Origin: Siphonodentalium dalli
Taxonomy: Eukaryota > Mollusca > Scaphopoda > Gadilida > Siphonodentaliidae
Length of the DNA stretch: 64,000 bases
Direction of reading: 5' to 3'
Assembly (NCBI GenBank): GCA_032622095.1
Contig: CP136068.1
Coordinates: 116,731,509-116,795,508 of the forward strand
The first letter of the stretch is position 1, and every line of letters begins with the position of its first letter. Below are positions 32,041 through 43,475 of the stretch, in pieces. The position numbers and the translations under genes were made by a program. The notes under the pieces were generated by a model. That model had not been told where the DNA came from. It did not search any database and saw nothing but the letters and a program-made list of their open reading frames with translations.

Positions 32041-35000
32041 AATACAGCTGCAATTTGTTCAGTGAGCCCATTCATACAGCTGCAATTTGTTCAGTGAGCC
32101 CATTCATACATCTGCAATTTGTTCAGTGAACCCATTCATACAGCTGCAATTTGTTCAGTGAGCCCATTCATACAGCTGCAATTTGTTCAGTGAGCCCATT
32201 CATACAGCTGCAATTTGTTCAGTGAGCCCATTCACACAGCTGCCATGTGTTCAGTGAACCCATTCATACAGTTGCAATTTGTTCAGTGAGCCCATTCATA
32301 CAGCTGCAATTTGTTCAGTGAGCCCATTCATACAGCTGCAATTTGTTCAGTGAGCCCATTCATACAGCTGCAATTTGTTCTATGAGCCCATTCATACAGC
32401 TGCAATTTGTTCAGTGAGCCCATTCATACAGCTGCAATTTGTTCAGTGAGCCCATTCATACAGCTGCAATTTGTTCAGTGAACCCATTCATACAGCTGCC
32501 ATGTGTCCAGTGAGCCCATTCATACAGCTGCAATTTGTTCAGTGAGCCCATTCATACAGCTGCAATTTGTTCAGTGAACCCATTCATACAGTTGCAATTT
32601 GTTCAGTGAGCCCATTCATACAGCTGCAATTTGTTCAGTGAGCCCATTCATACAGCTGCAATTTGTTCAGTGAGCCCATTCATACAGCTGCAATTTGTTC
32701 AGTGAGCCCATTCATACAGCTGCGATTTGTTCAGTGAGCCCATTCATACAGCTGCAATTTGTTCAGTGAGCCCATTCATACAGCTGCAATTTGTTCAGTG
32801 AACCCATTCATACAGCTGCAATTTGTTCAGTGAGCCCATTCATACAGCTGCGATTTGTTCAGTGAGCCCATTCATACAGCTGCAATTTGTTCAGTGAGCC
32901 CATTCATACAGCTGCAATTTGTTCAGTGAACCCATTCATACAGTTGCAATTTGTTCAGTGAGCCCATTCATACAGCTGCAATTTGTTCAGTGAGCCCATT
33001 CATACAGCTGCAAATTGTTCAGTGAGCCCATTCATACAGCTGCGATTTGTTCAGTGAGCCCATTCATACAGCTGCAATTTGTTCAGTGAGCCCATTCACA
33101 CAGCTGCAATTTGTTCAGTGAGCACATTCATACAGCTGCAATTTGTTCAGTGAGCCCATTCACACAGCTGCAATTTGTTCAGTGAGCCCATTCATACAGC
33201 TGCCATGTGTCCAGTGAGCACATTCATACAGCTGCCATGTATCCAGTGAGCCCATTCATACAGCTGCAATTTGTTCAGTGAGCCCATTCATACAGCTGCA
33301 ATTTGTTCAGTGAGCACATTCATACAGCTGCCATTTGTTCAGTGAGCCCATTCATACAGCTGCCATGTGTTCAGTGAGCACATTCATACAGCTGCCATTT
33401 GTTCAGTGAGCCCATTCATACAGCTGCAATTTGTTCAGTGAGCCCATTCATACAGCTGCCATGTGTTCAGTGAGCACATTCATACAGCTGCCATTTGTTC
33501 AGTGAGCCCATTCATACAGCTGCCATGTGTTTAGTGAGCCCATTCATACAGCTGCCATGTGTTCAGTGAGCCCATTCATACAGCTGCTATGTATCCAGTG
33601 AGCCCATTCATACAGCTGCCATTTGTTCAGTGAGCCCATTCATACAGCTGCCATGTATCCAGTGAGCCCATTCATACAGCTGCCATTTGTTCAGTGAGCC
33701 CATTCATACAGCTGCCATGTGTTCAGTGAGCACATTCATACAGCTGCCATTTGTTCAGTGAGCCCATTCATACAGCTGCCATGTATCCAGTGAGCCCATT
33801 CATACAGCTGCCATTTGTTCAGTGAGCCCATTCATACAGCTGCCATGTGTTCAGTGAGCCCATTCATACAGCTGCAATTTGTTCAGTGAACCCATTCATA
33901 CAGCTGCGATTTGTTCAGTGAGCCCATTCATACAGCTGCCATTTGTTCAGTGAGCCCATTCATACAGCTGCCATGTGTCCAGTGAGCCCATTCATACAGC
34001 TGCAATTTGTTCAGTGAGCCCATTCATACAGCTGCCATGTGTCCAGTGAGCACATTCATACAGCTGCAATTTGTTCAGTGAGCCCATTCATACAGCTGCA
34101 ATTTGTTCAGTGAGCCCATTCATACAGCTGCAATTTGTTCAGTGAGCCCATTCATACAGCTGCAATTTGTTCAGTGAGCCCATTCATACAGCTGCGATTT
34201 GTTCAGTGAGCCCATTCATACAGCTGCAATTTGTTCAGTGAGCCCATTCATACAGCTGCCATTTGTTCAGTGAGTCCATTCATACAGCTGCCATGTGTCC
34301 AGTGAGCCCATTCATACAGCTGCCATTTGTTCAGTGAGCCCATTCATACAGCTGCCATGTGTCCAGTGAGCCCATTCATACAGCTGCAATTTGTTCAGTG
34401 AGCCCATTCATACAGCTGCCATGTGTCCAGTGAGCACATTCATACAGCTGCAATTTGTTCAGTGAGCCCATTCATACAGCTGCAATTTGTTCAGTGAGCC
34501 CATTCATACAGCTGCGATTTGTTCAGTGAGCCCATTCATACAGCTGCAATTTGTTCAGTGAGCCCATTCATACAGCTGCCATGTATCCAGTGAGCCCATT
34601 CATACAGCTGCCATTTGTTCAGTGAGCCCATTCATACAGCTGCCATGTGTCCAGTGAGCCCATTCATACAGCTGCCATGTGTCCAGTGAGCCCATTCATA
34701 CAGCTGCCATGTATCCAGTGAGCCCATTCATACAGCTGCCATTTGTTCAGTGAGCCCATTCATACAGCTGCCATGTATCCAGTGAGCCCATTCATACAGC
34801 TGCCATGTATCCAGTGAGCCCATTCATACAGCTGCCATTTGTTCAGTGAGCCCATTCATACAGCTGCCATGTATCCAGTGAGCCCATTCATACAGCTGCC
34901 ATGTGTCCAGTGAGCCCATTCATACAGCTGCCATGTATCCAGTGAGCCCATTCATACAGCTGCCATTTGTTCAGTGAGCCCATTCATACAGCTGCCATGT

Positions 35001-36610
35001 GTCCAGTGAGCCCATTCATACAGCTGCCATGTATCCAGTGAGCCCATTCATACAGCTGCCATTTGTTCAGTGAGCCCATTCATACAGCTGCCATGTGTCC
35101 AGTGAGCCCATTCATACAGCTGCAATTTGTTCAGTGAGCCCATTCATACAGCTGCGATTTGTTCAGTGAGCCCATTCATACAGCTGCAATTTGTTCAGTG
35201 AGCCCATTCATACATCTGCCATCTATTCAGTGAGCCCATTCACACAGCTGTCATGTGTCCAGTGAGCACATTCATACAGTTGCAATTTGTTCAGTGAGCC
35301 CATTCATACAGCTGCAATTTGTTCATTGAGCCCATTCATACAGCTGCAATTTGTTCAGTGAGCCCATTCATACAGCTGCAATTGGTTCAGTGAGCCCATT
35401 CATACAGCTGCAATTTGTTCAGTGAGCCCATTCATACAGCTGCAATTGGTTCAGTGAGCCCATTCATACAGCTGCAACTTGTTCAGTGAGCCCATTCATA
35501 CAGCTGCCATGTGTTCAGTGAGCCCATTCATACAGCTGCCATGTGTTCAGTGAGCCCATTCATACAGCTGCCATGTATTCAGTGAGCCCATTCATACAGC
35601 TGCAATTTGTTCAGTGAACCCATTCATACAGTTGCAATTTGTTCAGTGAGCCCATTCATACAGCTGCAATTTGTTCAGTGAGCCCATTCATACAGCTGCA
35701 ATTTGTTCAGTGAGCCCATTCATACAGCTGCAATTTGTTCAGTGAGCCCATTCATACAGCTGCGATTTGTTCAGTGAGCCCATTCATACAGCTGCAATTT
35801 GTTCAGTGAGCCCATTCATACAGCTGCAATTGGTTCAGTGAGCCCATTCATACAGCTGCAATTTGTTCTATGAGCCCATTCATACAGCTGCAATTTGTTC
35901 AGTGAGCCCATTCATACAGCTGCAATTTGTTCAGTGAGCCCATTCATACAGCTGCAATTGGTTCAGTGAGCCCATTCATACAGCTGCAATTTGTTCAGTG
36001 AGCCCATTCATACAGCTGCAATTGGTTCAGTGAGCCCATTCATACAGCTGCAACTTGTTCAGTGAGCCCATTCATACAGCTGCCATGTGTTCAGTAAGCC
36101 TATTCATACAGCTGCCATGTGTTCAGTAAGTCTATTCATTAAGCTGCCATATGTTCAGTAAGCCCATTCAGACAGTTGCCGTGTGTTCAGTAAGCTCATT
36201 CATACAGCTGTCATGTGTTGGATGAGCCCATTCATACAGCTGTCATGTGTTCAGTAAGCCCATTCATACAGCTGTCATGTGTTCAGTGAGACAATTCATA
36301 CAGCTACAATGTGTTCAGTGAGACAATTCATACAGCTTTCATGTATTCAGTGAGACAATTCATACAGCTGTCATGTATTCAGTGAGACAATTCATACAGC
36401 TGCCATGTGTTCAGTGAGGCCATTCATAAAGCTGCCATTTGTTCAGTGAGTCCATTCATACAGCTGTCATGTGTTCAGTAAGCCCATTCATACAGCTACC
36501 ATGTGTTCAGTGAGACAATTCATACAGCTGTCATGTATTCAGTGAGACAATTCATACAGCTGCCATTTGTTCAGTGAGCTCATTCACACAGCCGCTATGT
36601 GTTCAGTAAG
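32041..36610. repeat. 32-bp minisatellite, about 143 units
   Basis: The unit is CATTCATACAGCTGCAATTT then GTTCAGTGAGCC. Main variants alter the centre: caatttgttc, ccatttgttc, ccatgtgttc, ccatgtgtcc, ccatgtatcc, cgatttgttc. Nearly every unit has the E-box CAGCTG. Units become irregular after 36080, as is usual at array edges. No long ORF crosses it, since 32 is not a multiple of three. The array is interrupted by the MITE at 36611 and ends near 36955. Confidence 0.95.
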
Positions 36611-36905
36611 GCTGAAGCGGTCACTCTCACCAAAAAAGTGCCGAAGGGTACACAGGTCTTAATAAAGTGCTGAAGGGTACACGGTTTTCAAATCTCGTTC
36701 TAAATGACGTTTAGTTTTTGTATCTGCCATGATTTATGTTAAAGAATAATTGTTTACGTTCCAATGAACATTACAATGAACTGAAAACAAACTGCTGATG
36801 GGCGCCAGACTTTCAGAAACACAGTTAAAGTAACTGTCTTAGAGCCGATCACAAACCCTGTGTACCCTTCAGCACTTTTTTGTGTGTGAGAGTGACCCCT
36901 TCAGC
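36611..36905. mobile_element. MITE inside the minisatellite, 295 bp, 9-bp duplication
   Basis: Ends are inverted repeats starting GCTGAAG.GGTCACTCTCAC and continuing through AAAAAAGTGC.GAAGGGTACAC, about 45-50 bp. The flanks are TTCAGTAAG (36602-36610) and TTCAGTGAG (36906-36914), a 9-bp duplication with one difference. Because the host is itself a repeat containing that string, the TSD length is uncertain. The left arm has the TIR block twice (gaagggtacac at 36643 and 36671). A fragment of the same family lies at 14133. Confidence 0.8.
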
Positions 36906-36955
36906 TTCAGTGAGCCAATTCATACAGCTGCCATGTGTTCAGTGAGCTCATTCAT
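36906..36955. repeat. Minisatellite continuation after the MITE
   Basis: One and a half 32-bp units (ttcagtgagccaattcat, acagctgccatgtgttcag) resume the array interrupted at 36610. Confidence 0.9.
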
Positions 36956-38188
36956 TAATATGAGGTTGTGATGGTCAGATATCAACTATTAAAGGAGTAA
37001 GTTTTAACACCTTTTGAATTTTGTCAGGCTAACCAGAGGGGGGGGGGGGGGTCGGTAAAAAAATGACATGAAGTAGGCTGAAAAAACTTTTTTTCGGCTC
37101 TTGGGTACCCACCACCCCCTATTTGAAGGAAAAATATTTTTTCCAATTTCATGCTGGGTACCCACCCCCTTTTTTACTTCCAAATCGGAAGTGATCTAAA
37201 CATAACCTGGAAAAACCCAAAATAACACACAGAATACATGTGCTAATCAGTAAATTATTGATTGTTTCGTCCCCAAATATTGTCTGAGGTAGCTCATTAT
37301 ACATGTAAACAAGTATAAAAGCATTAGTGTACCTTCTTTTCATCACAGCAAGTGTAACTTTAGATTTGTCCCATAGTATCACATATTTATGTCAATTATG
37401 ATTTTTGAAAAAATATTAGGGCAACACCACCTGGCAATTAACTCTCCAACAATACAGGTATTCAGCTGAAATCCACCATGTATCACAAAACTAATTTTCA
37501 TATCCATGAGCTGAGTTCTTGGGCTAGGTAAAATGCTAGCCTAAGGCCAGACCCAGTTCAAGCATTCAGACACATACATGTACGTGTAAATAGCAACTTG
37601 AAAATAAGACGGTCATATGCAGTCTGCACAATAAGCTCCAAGGAGGGTGAGTTTAGTGATGCTACCCAGCATAGTGGACTATAGCATTACCAAATTAACC
37701 ATATGAGACCCTCATGCTGTAGCTACTCTCTATGGTTGGTCGAGATCAAAATAGAATGAGGTCGTCCGAGGTTGAATTTGTTGATGCTATGCCAGGTAGT
37801 ATCGCCAAATTCGCCCTCTGCAGACCTCGAACATTTTGCTGATGACCAGCACATTATTTTTAGACTTGCATTTATATTAAGTTATATTATATTTTCTCTC
37901 CCTTCTTTTCACTTTTCTGTTCTGATTCTGTTTATTCCACTTAGCAGCCTTCTCCATATCTACACATTCAATTATATGTATGCTCGCCCAATCTTTTATC
38001 TGGGTCCCACCATCTCAAGATTGTTATCTCAGTGATATGCATTGTTGCAGTCTACAGTCCCATGCCCGAGTTCCGATACAATTTTGACTGGGTCATCAGG
38101 TCACGTTAAACCTTTGGACCCATCTCCTGAACCATTTCAACACTTCCCAGCAGAAAATATACAGGCCACCTGAGGCCACTGAAAGAAA
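36956..38188. other. Unassigned DNA with a G tract
   Basis: A G tract of about 15 near 37027 is followed by 'aaactttttttcggctc' and 'gggtacccaccaccccc'; a similar combination (tttttcgcggctgaacc, cacccaccccgg) is at 44225-44260, so this may be a dispersed repeat. The rest to 38188 has no recognised gene. Confidence 0.45.
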
Positions 38189-38358
38189 TATATAAGGATT
38201 AACTGTAATGTGGACTGTTTTTATGGAGATGTAACCGCGAGGTAAGTGGTCATAACTTGTGTAAAAAAAACCCGAGGGTTTTACATACAAGTTATGACCA
38301 CTTACCTCACGATTACATCTCCATAAAAACAGTCCACATGACAGTTAATCCTTATATT
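38189..38358. repeat. About 170-bp hairpin
   Basis: Arms start ATATAAGGATTAACTGT and pair around 'gtaaaaaaaacccgaggg' near 38275. A few mismatches only (gtaaccgcgaggtaag versus the complement of cttacctcacgattac). Unrelated in sequence to the other hairpins in the window. Confidence 0.8.
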
Positions 38359-38854
38359 TATATAAATTTAGCGAAAAAGCCACTTTTGTAAATGTATTTA
38401 AATCGAAAAGTGTATCGTGACAAAACCAGCCCAAAATCTCCCATAGCACCCTTGGCAAAAGTTAACAGGAACAATTGAAACCCGATGATTTATTAAGTCA
38501 ATCCTGCGCGAATCCAAATGCGCCCAAAACATTACGCGTTCGTCTTTCCAAACCCAAATGACGTATCGATGTTGTTATGAGCTTGCAGTTATGAGCTATT
38601 GCGCATTCACCGAGAAATAATTGCAACTAGCCACGTGGCCGCCGACCAATCGGAATGCTGGATTTAGTGATGATCACACTTAGTATGTAAATATAAACCC
38701 CATGCAGCCTGCGCAGCAAATCAAACCCAACTCCTTTCTTTAAATTTTATTTAGTTTTCTGTTTTCTTCATCTCTTTTTCAGTTTTGTTTATAATTTACG
38801 AAGAGGACTAAACCTATATTTGATTGTCATGAAGGATCCGCTAACATGAGCAAA
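38359..38854 (+). other. Possible upstream exon region of the decayed gene at 40 kb
   Basis: 38700-38854 lies before a good splice donor (CAAA|GTAAGTG at 38855). A polypyrimidine run and CAG (ctctttttcag near 38785) would also serve as an acceptor. No coding frame is convincing, so if it is an exon it is non-coding. Inference only. Confidence 0.25.
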
Positions 38855-38966
38855 GTAAGTGTTGAATGTCCATATCCATGCCCATATCCATGTCCATATT
38901 CATTGATTACTGTATGACTCGGGTTCGATTGAGGCTGGTGCGTTTGTGATAAATATCATTGGTTAA

Positions 38967-39445
38967 CCCTTTCAGTGCCAGGGGCCGATCTCATCGGCCC
39001 TAATTTACGGTCTGTAAAATCGGCCCTAAACACAATAAAAAACAATAAAAATGTTTATATATATATATATTTCTTTTTTTGTTGAATTTTTTTTGGGTAT
39101 GCTTAAGCATGATATAGCGAATTTTAAAACAAACTGGATAAAATCTTAGGGGCATGTTATAACTCAAAACTATCACCAAGTATTCATAGTAATAATTTTG
39201 ATGCCCATGAAAAACGTAAAATTCCCTGGCACTAAACCTACAAAATAAGTCTGTTAAAGAATATAAGAAAAAATTATTAAAATTGTAAAAAATAGTAAAA
39301 AATAATAACAAATGATGAAAAATTGTTAGGCCAATGCATTCTCTTATATATGCGAGGCGACCTATGGTCGACTCGCATATATAAGACAATGCATTGGCAC
39401 AGGGTATATGGGTTGATACAAAAATCGGACCTGGCACTCAAAGGG
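38967..39445. mobile_element. piggyBac-type MITE, 479 bp, TTAA duplication
   Basis: TTAA at 38963-38966 and 39446-39449; inverted ends CCCTTTCAGTGCCAGG and CCCTTTGAGTGCCAGG. Next to the left end is 'ggccgatctcatcggccc'. It carries a left-truncated copy of the palindromic module (39250-39403) near its right end. Confidence 0.85.
39330..39398. repeat. Palindromic module copy e
   Basis: Same orientation as copies b and d, preceded by the same AT-rich internal sequence (aaattattaaaattgtaaaa) as in the MITE at 27372, but without the partner palindrome. Confidence 0.9.
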
Positions 39446-39449
39446 TTAA

Positions 39450-40098
39450 AACAGTTCGAAGCCGAACATAATTGTACCGTCAGCTGGTACCGTGACAAAA
39501 ATCACTAAAGTGTGTTTTCAAGGTTCCTGGCTTTCCGATACAAACATAGTCACAATATTTAATATTAATATACCAGTGAATACACACCAATTCTAATACA
39601 TTGCACTGGATACAATTTGAAATGCCTCATTATTAAGGCTCCAGTCTTTCGCGATCGATATACTGGCCGTAACTAATTTTAATATGATGATTTAACTCTT
39701 CACTGACATGCAGTTAATGTTACTGTCACATATCCCATTCACAATGCTAAACCATGTTCTGTATGCATTGTGTTTAAAAAGAGAAATAAGATTTTCTTTT
39801 TGCAAAGAACAATGCTCAGACAAACACTGAAATATATAATGTGTATAAATGAATATCTAATGCATGCATATTCGATCAGCTGATTTGGTCTGCATTGAAT
39901 CGGTATACTTCATTAATTAAACGCGTTATGAAGGCTATGGCCACAATTCACTTAAACCGTACTTGTTCTCGTGAAATGTACATCATGTTGCCAGTCATAA
40001 CTCGTTCAACAAATGCTTTCCTATTCAAATGCATACCATATTCTATTAAATTGATTGCAGTGACATAATTAATTAAAATTTCTCATATTATTTTTTAG
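39450..40098. other. Unassigned DNA, possibly intronic
   Basis: No gene or repeat recognised. It ends in a pyrimidine-rich TTATTTTTTAG that would make a good 3' splice site (AG at 40097-40098). Confidence 0.35.
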
Positions 40099-40132
40099 GA
40101 TCTCTGTTTGCGGACGCTGAAGCTGGCTGAAG

Positions 40133-43100
40133 ATGGACGATTCACAATTACCTCCAACAGAAAAGGAGTCAGAAAATCTTAAACGCCATTGCAAGCACCA
40201 CAAGAAGGACTTCAGCAGTGATAATGTTGTTAACTTCAAGAAACATGCATTAAGTTGCCGAAAAAGGGTACCATCTCATAACACTCTAATGACAAGTTTC
40301 TTCACAAAAGACCCTTCTTCAAACAAACAACAGAAGGTTGCAGAAAATTCGGGTGCTAACAAGCTGATTCAGTGGCTTATTCACAAATCTGTGACGTCGA
40401 TACTAGTGATGCTACAAGTGACGGCAAATACTACAAAGGACTGCGTTTGTATTCACATGATAATTTGTACAGGGAATACCCTTTCCAAATGCACTCCGTG
40501 GAAACTTATATGATTTTGTTCCAGTCGATGGTTCAGTGTATTCCAAGAAATGCAAATATCGCAATATGAGGATGTTTGGTGCATTGGATGTTTGCAATGA
40601 TTGTTCGAACCTGGAACACAATACAACACTCAAGAAGATACGTGAACGATCTGAACAACCGTCAAGTGACCTGAAGTATGTGAATACAGTTTATTTGAAC
40701 TTTAATCAACTTCAAGAGCGACTGAAGCTAACCAACGAAACATTGAACAAAGAAAGACTTCTGCAGTGAAATTCGACTTGCAAGAATAGTTGCTACTTAC
40801 AAAAAAATCATAACTTTATTAGCGACAAATGACATCCCTCGTATAAAACACTTGCGGTGTGTTTACGGCAGAGGAGGAGTGCATCGCACATCGTTACACA
40901 GTTATGTAAAGCTATACAGGGCATTTATTCCCCAAAGGGATACACGGCTCGAGATTTCGAAATCGTGGTTCAGTGTTATTGATTGGTGGGCCAAGACTGC
41001 TTCACATACTCCACCAAACCTCTGGATTACCCTGTCACACACACACCTATCATATTCTTTCAAAGGAGTACAAGCTCCACAGTATGAAACTTATTGTGAC
41101 ATGCCCGACAGACTTGAAGTGTCAGCTGGAGGAGAATTTGACCAACGTCATGAAAGGTGTTTCAGAAAATAACTGTTGGTCGATAAAGACATGAAATTTC
41201 AGTGTAGAAGAGACTGAGGTGGAGGGAGTCTCCCAATGAAATAGTTGGACTTTGCATCAATCACACATCAAAAGAGGATGTGCTCTTCAACACCGAACAT
41301 TCATTTAAAACTGTTGAAGACAAACTTGAGAACAACTTAATACATATGGCTACAGAAGCTTGAGTGTTTGCTCTCCCATCGGTCGGGGACAACAGCTACC
41401 ATGGGAGGCCAATCTTGTTGTTACCAATATGTGGTCACAAAACTGCGACTGAACAAATTACAATTTTTGAATCTGTTGTGATATCCTGGAACACCAAATA
41501 TGGGACTCTCCTAAATATAGGATCAGATGGAGAGAGTTGGGAGAATGCAAATAACCGTCAACTTTGACCCCAAACATCTAGCCAAACGAGTGAAAAACAA
41601 TTTAATATCCGGTGGAATCACAATCATGGATGTATCACTCAGTGCAACTATACTGTGGCCATTCATGCTTAAACTTGGCCACAAAATGCCGCACATTTAT
41701 AACTGACTGGATCCGAAAGACAAGCAAAACGTTCCAGCCGCTGTAAATATGTTACAAATATTCGCAGACTTTGATAAATGGAACACTGATCAATGTATTT
41801 ACCCAGGAATGGTTAAAATGCTGCCATCTTTGAAGTGTTTGAAACATGTATGCTCAGCTCTCCTGTCTTTCTTCGCAAAACCAACGCTATCAATCGAAGG
41901 CTTACTGACCGAAGCAAGTGCATTGGCGCACATACTTATATACCTGTATCGACACAATCCTAAACTGTTACCCAACGTTTTATATCATGACCTTCAGGCA
42001 ACAGTGAAAGATGTATTCGTTGTTGCAGCAAAATTTAATCTCTGTCCACACACAAACTGATGATATATCTTTTGACATTTTGCAGTAGGAAACCAGACTA
42101 AATAGGGCTGCAGTAATGAACTCTATATACACGAAGAACCCAGAGCGGAGACAACAAAGTAGCCACTTATCTGCAGGACCAGTGGATCACACCTCACCAA
42201 CTCATTGGAGTGGAGATCTGAAATGTGGAAAATTGAACTTTAAAAGTATCTGGGAAACACCTTGCCAAATCAGTACTGCCAAATGATGTGAACGTTGATA
42301 TTCCATCGAAGGAGATAAATGTGACAACACAAACCATTCGGGAAGATAGTAGGCGTCACAACTTCTGTCGCAGAACACGCTGATGATGCCGACACACAAG
42401 ACGACATTGAAAACAGAGATGCATTCATTCAATTTGATGGTAATGTGACCGAAGGCGAGCAGAATCACAATCCAACAATATTTGTTGATTCAAAACCTGT
42501 CTACAAATAAACAATTCTTCGTCTGATCACAAGCAAAGTTGGATGCAAAAAATCTGGAGATCATTTGCGCAGAGTTCAAGGCATATCAAAATTTCCTGGT
42601 TGTTCCAGCTACACTGATAACACTGTCGCAGACACCAGTTGAGTTTATCACTGTCAATGATGTTTTGGCGTGCACTGTTAATACTAAATATGGACTTGAT
42701 TCAGGTTCAAGTCTCTGTTTGTTCATTTGCGATGAACTGCACGATGAACGGCAGAACAAGAACAGTTTTCTGGATGTGGGACAGGTAGGAATAGTTAATG
42801 GACGTGTGCTGAAATTGGATTGTTCTGATGGAGATTTTTCTTGGACACCAGGACAGACAAGTGGGCCGGTGACAATTGACTAGAAGTTAGCTATACGTGG
42901 TCAGAATCTTACTTGTGTGAATTGTTTGCTAAATTACCCAAATCTGAGAGGAATGCAGATTCATCTTCCATCCCGTATATCGGATCTTTGGGAAATCCAA
43001 TATGTTTCACCCGTTTCGCACTATCAGTCGCGCCATCAGTGCAAATAGAACACTCGGCTGATGAGTTAATGTGTCCAAATTGCGCACGCCGTTAGCGAAG

Positions 43101-43475
43101 AAAGCTGGCAGATTACACATTGGCACTCACATTTTAAATGGTGAACTGAATAACTCAGTATGTGGTTTTTTGTGGGAGCCATGAGTGCTCTGCTGATCTG
43201 AAGCGCACATCTCACCAGAGTTTCATTCCAAATTCAAACTGCCAAATGTTGTTGAAGTTCAGCATGAAGCCAGCTGAAAAATCCACTCAGAAATATCCAT
43301 GTACAAATAGGCCGTAGATATGTCCGGTGTGTGATGTTGTCTGCTGGGCGTATTATTTGGGAAGTCATTATAGACTAAAGCACACGGACCAAGCTTGCCC
43401 ATACCAACAAATATCGGATATCGAGAAGAATCGCATGAAAAAATGAATGAAACATAAATTTCAGTCTGAGAACAG
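40133..43475 (+). pseudogene. Decayed gene of an uncharacterised family with zinc-finger-like termini
   Basis: Open pieces follow one another in different frames. The N-terminus (ATG 40133) has Cys/His spacing (ENLKRHCKHHKKDF, KKHALSCRKRV). Next come a region reading CKYRNMRMFGALDVCNDCS (about 40554-40610), another with GDNSYHGRPILLLPICGHK (41384), FDPKHLAKRVKNNL (41573), LDPKDKQNVPAAVNML (41706), and a 103-codon open stretch to 42060. A further open block, 42539-42880, has DVLACTVNTKYG. The C-terminus has CPVCDVVCWAYYLGSH (43321), a C2H2 finger of C-x2-C-x11-H-x4-H type. The DPKH...KR and LDPKD.QNVP.A motifs recall large uncharacterised proteins known from cnidarian, mollusc and fungal genomes, possibly transposon-derived; that is memory, not a search. 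At least eight stops or shifts. Confidence 0.55.

Noticed and set aside
32041-36610. CRISPR-like regular 32-bp repeats
   Set aside because: There are no unique spacers: units are contiguous and variable throughout. The context is eukaryotic transposon-rich DNA with no cas genes.
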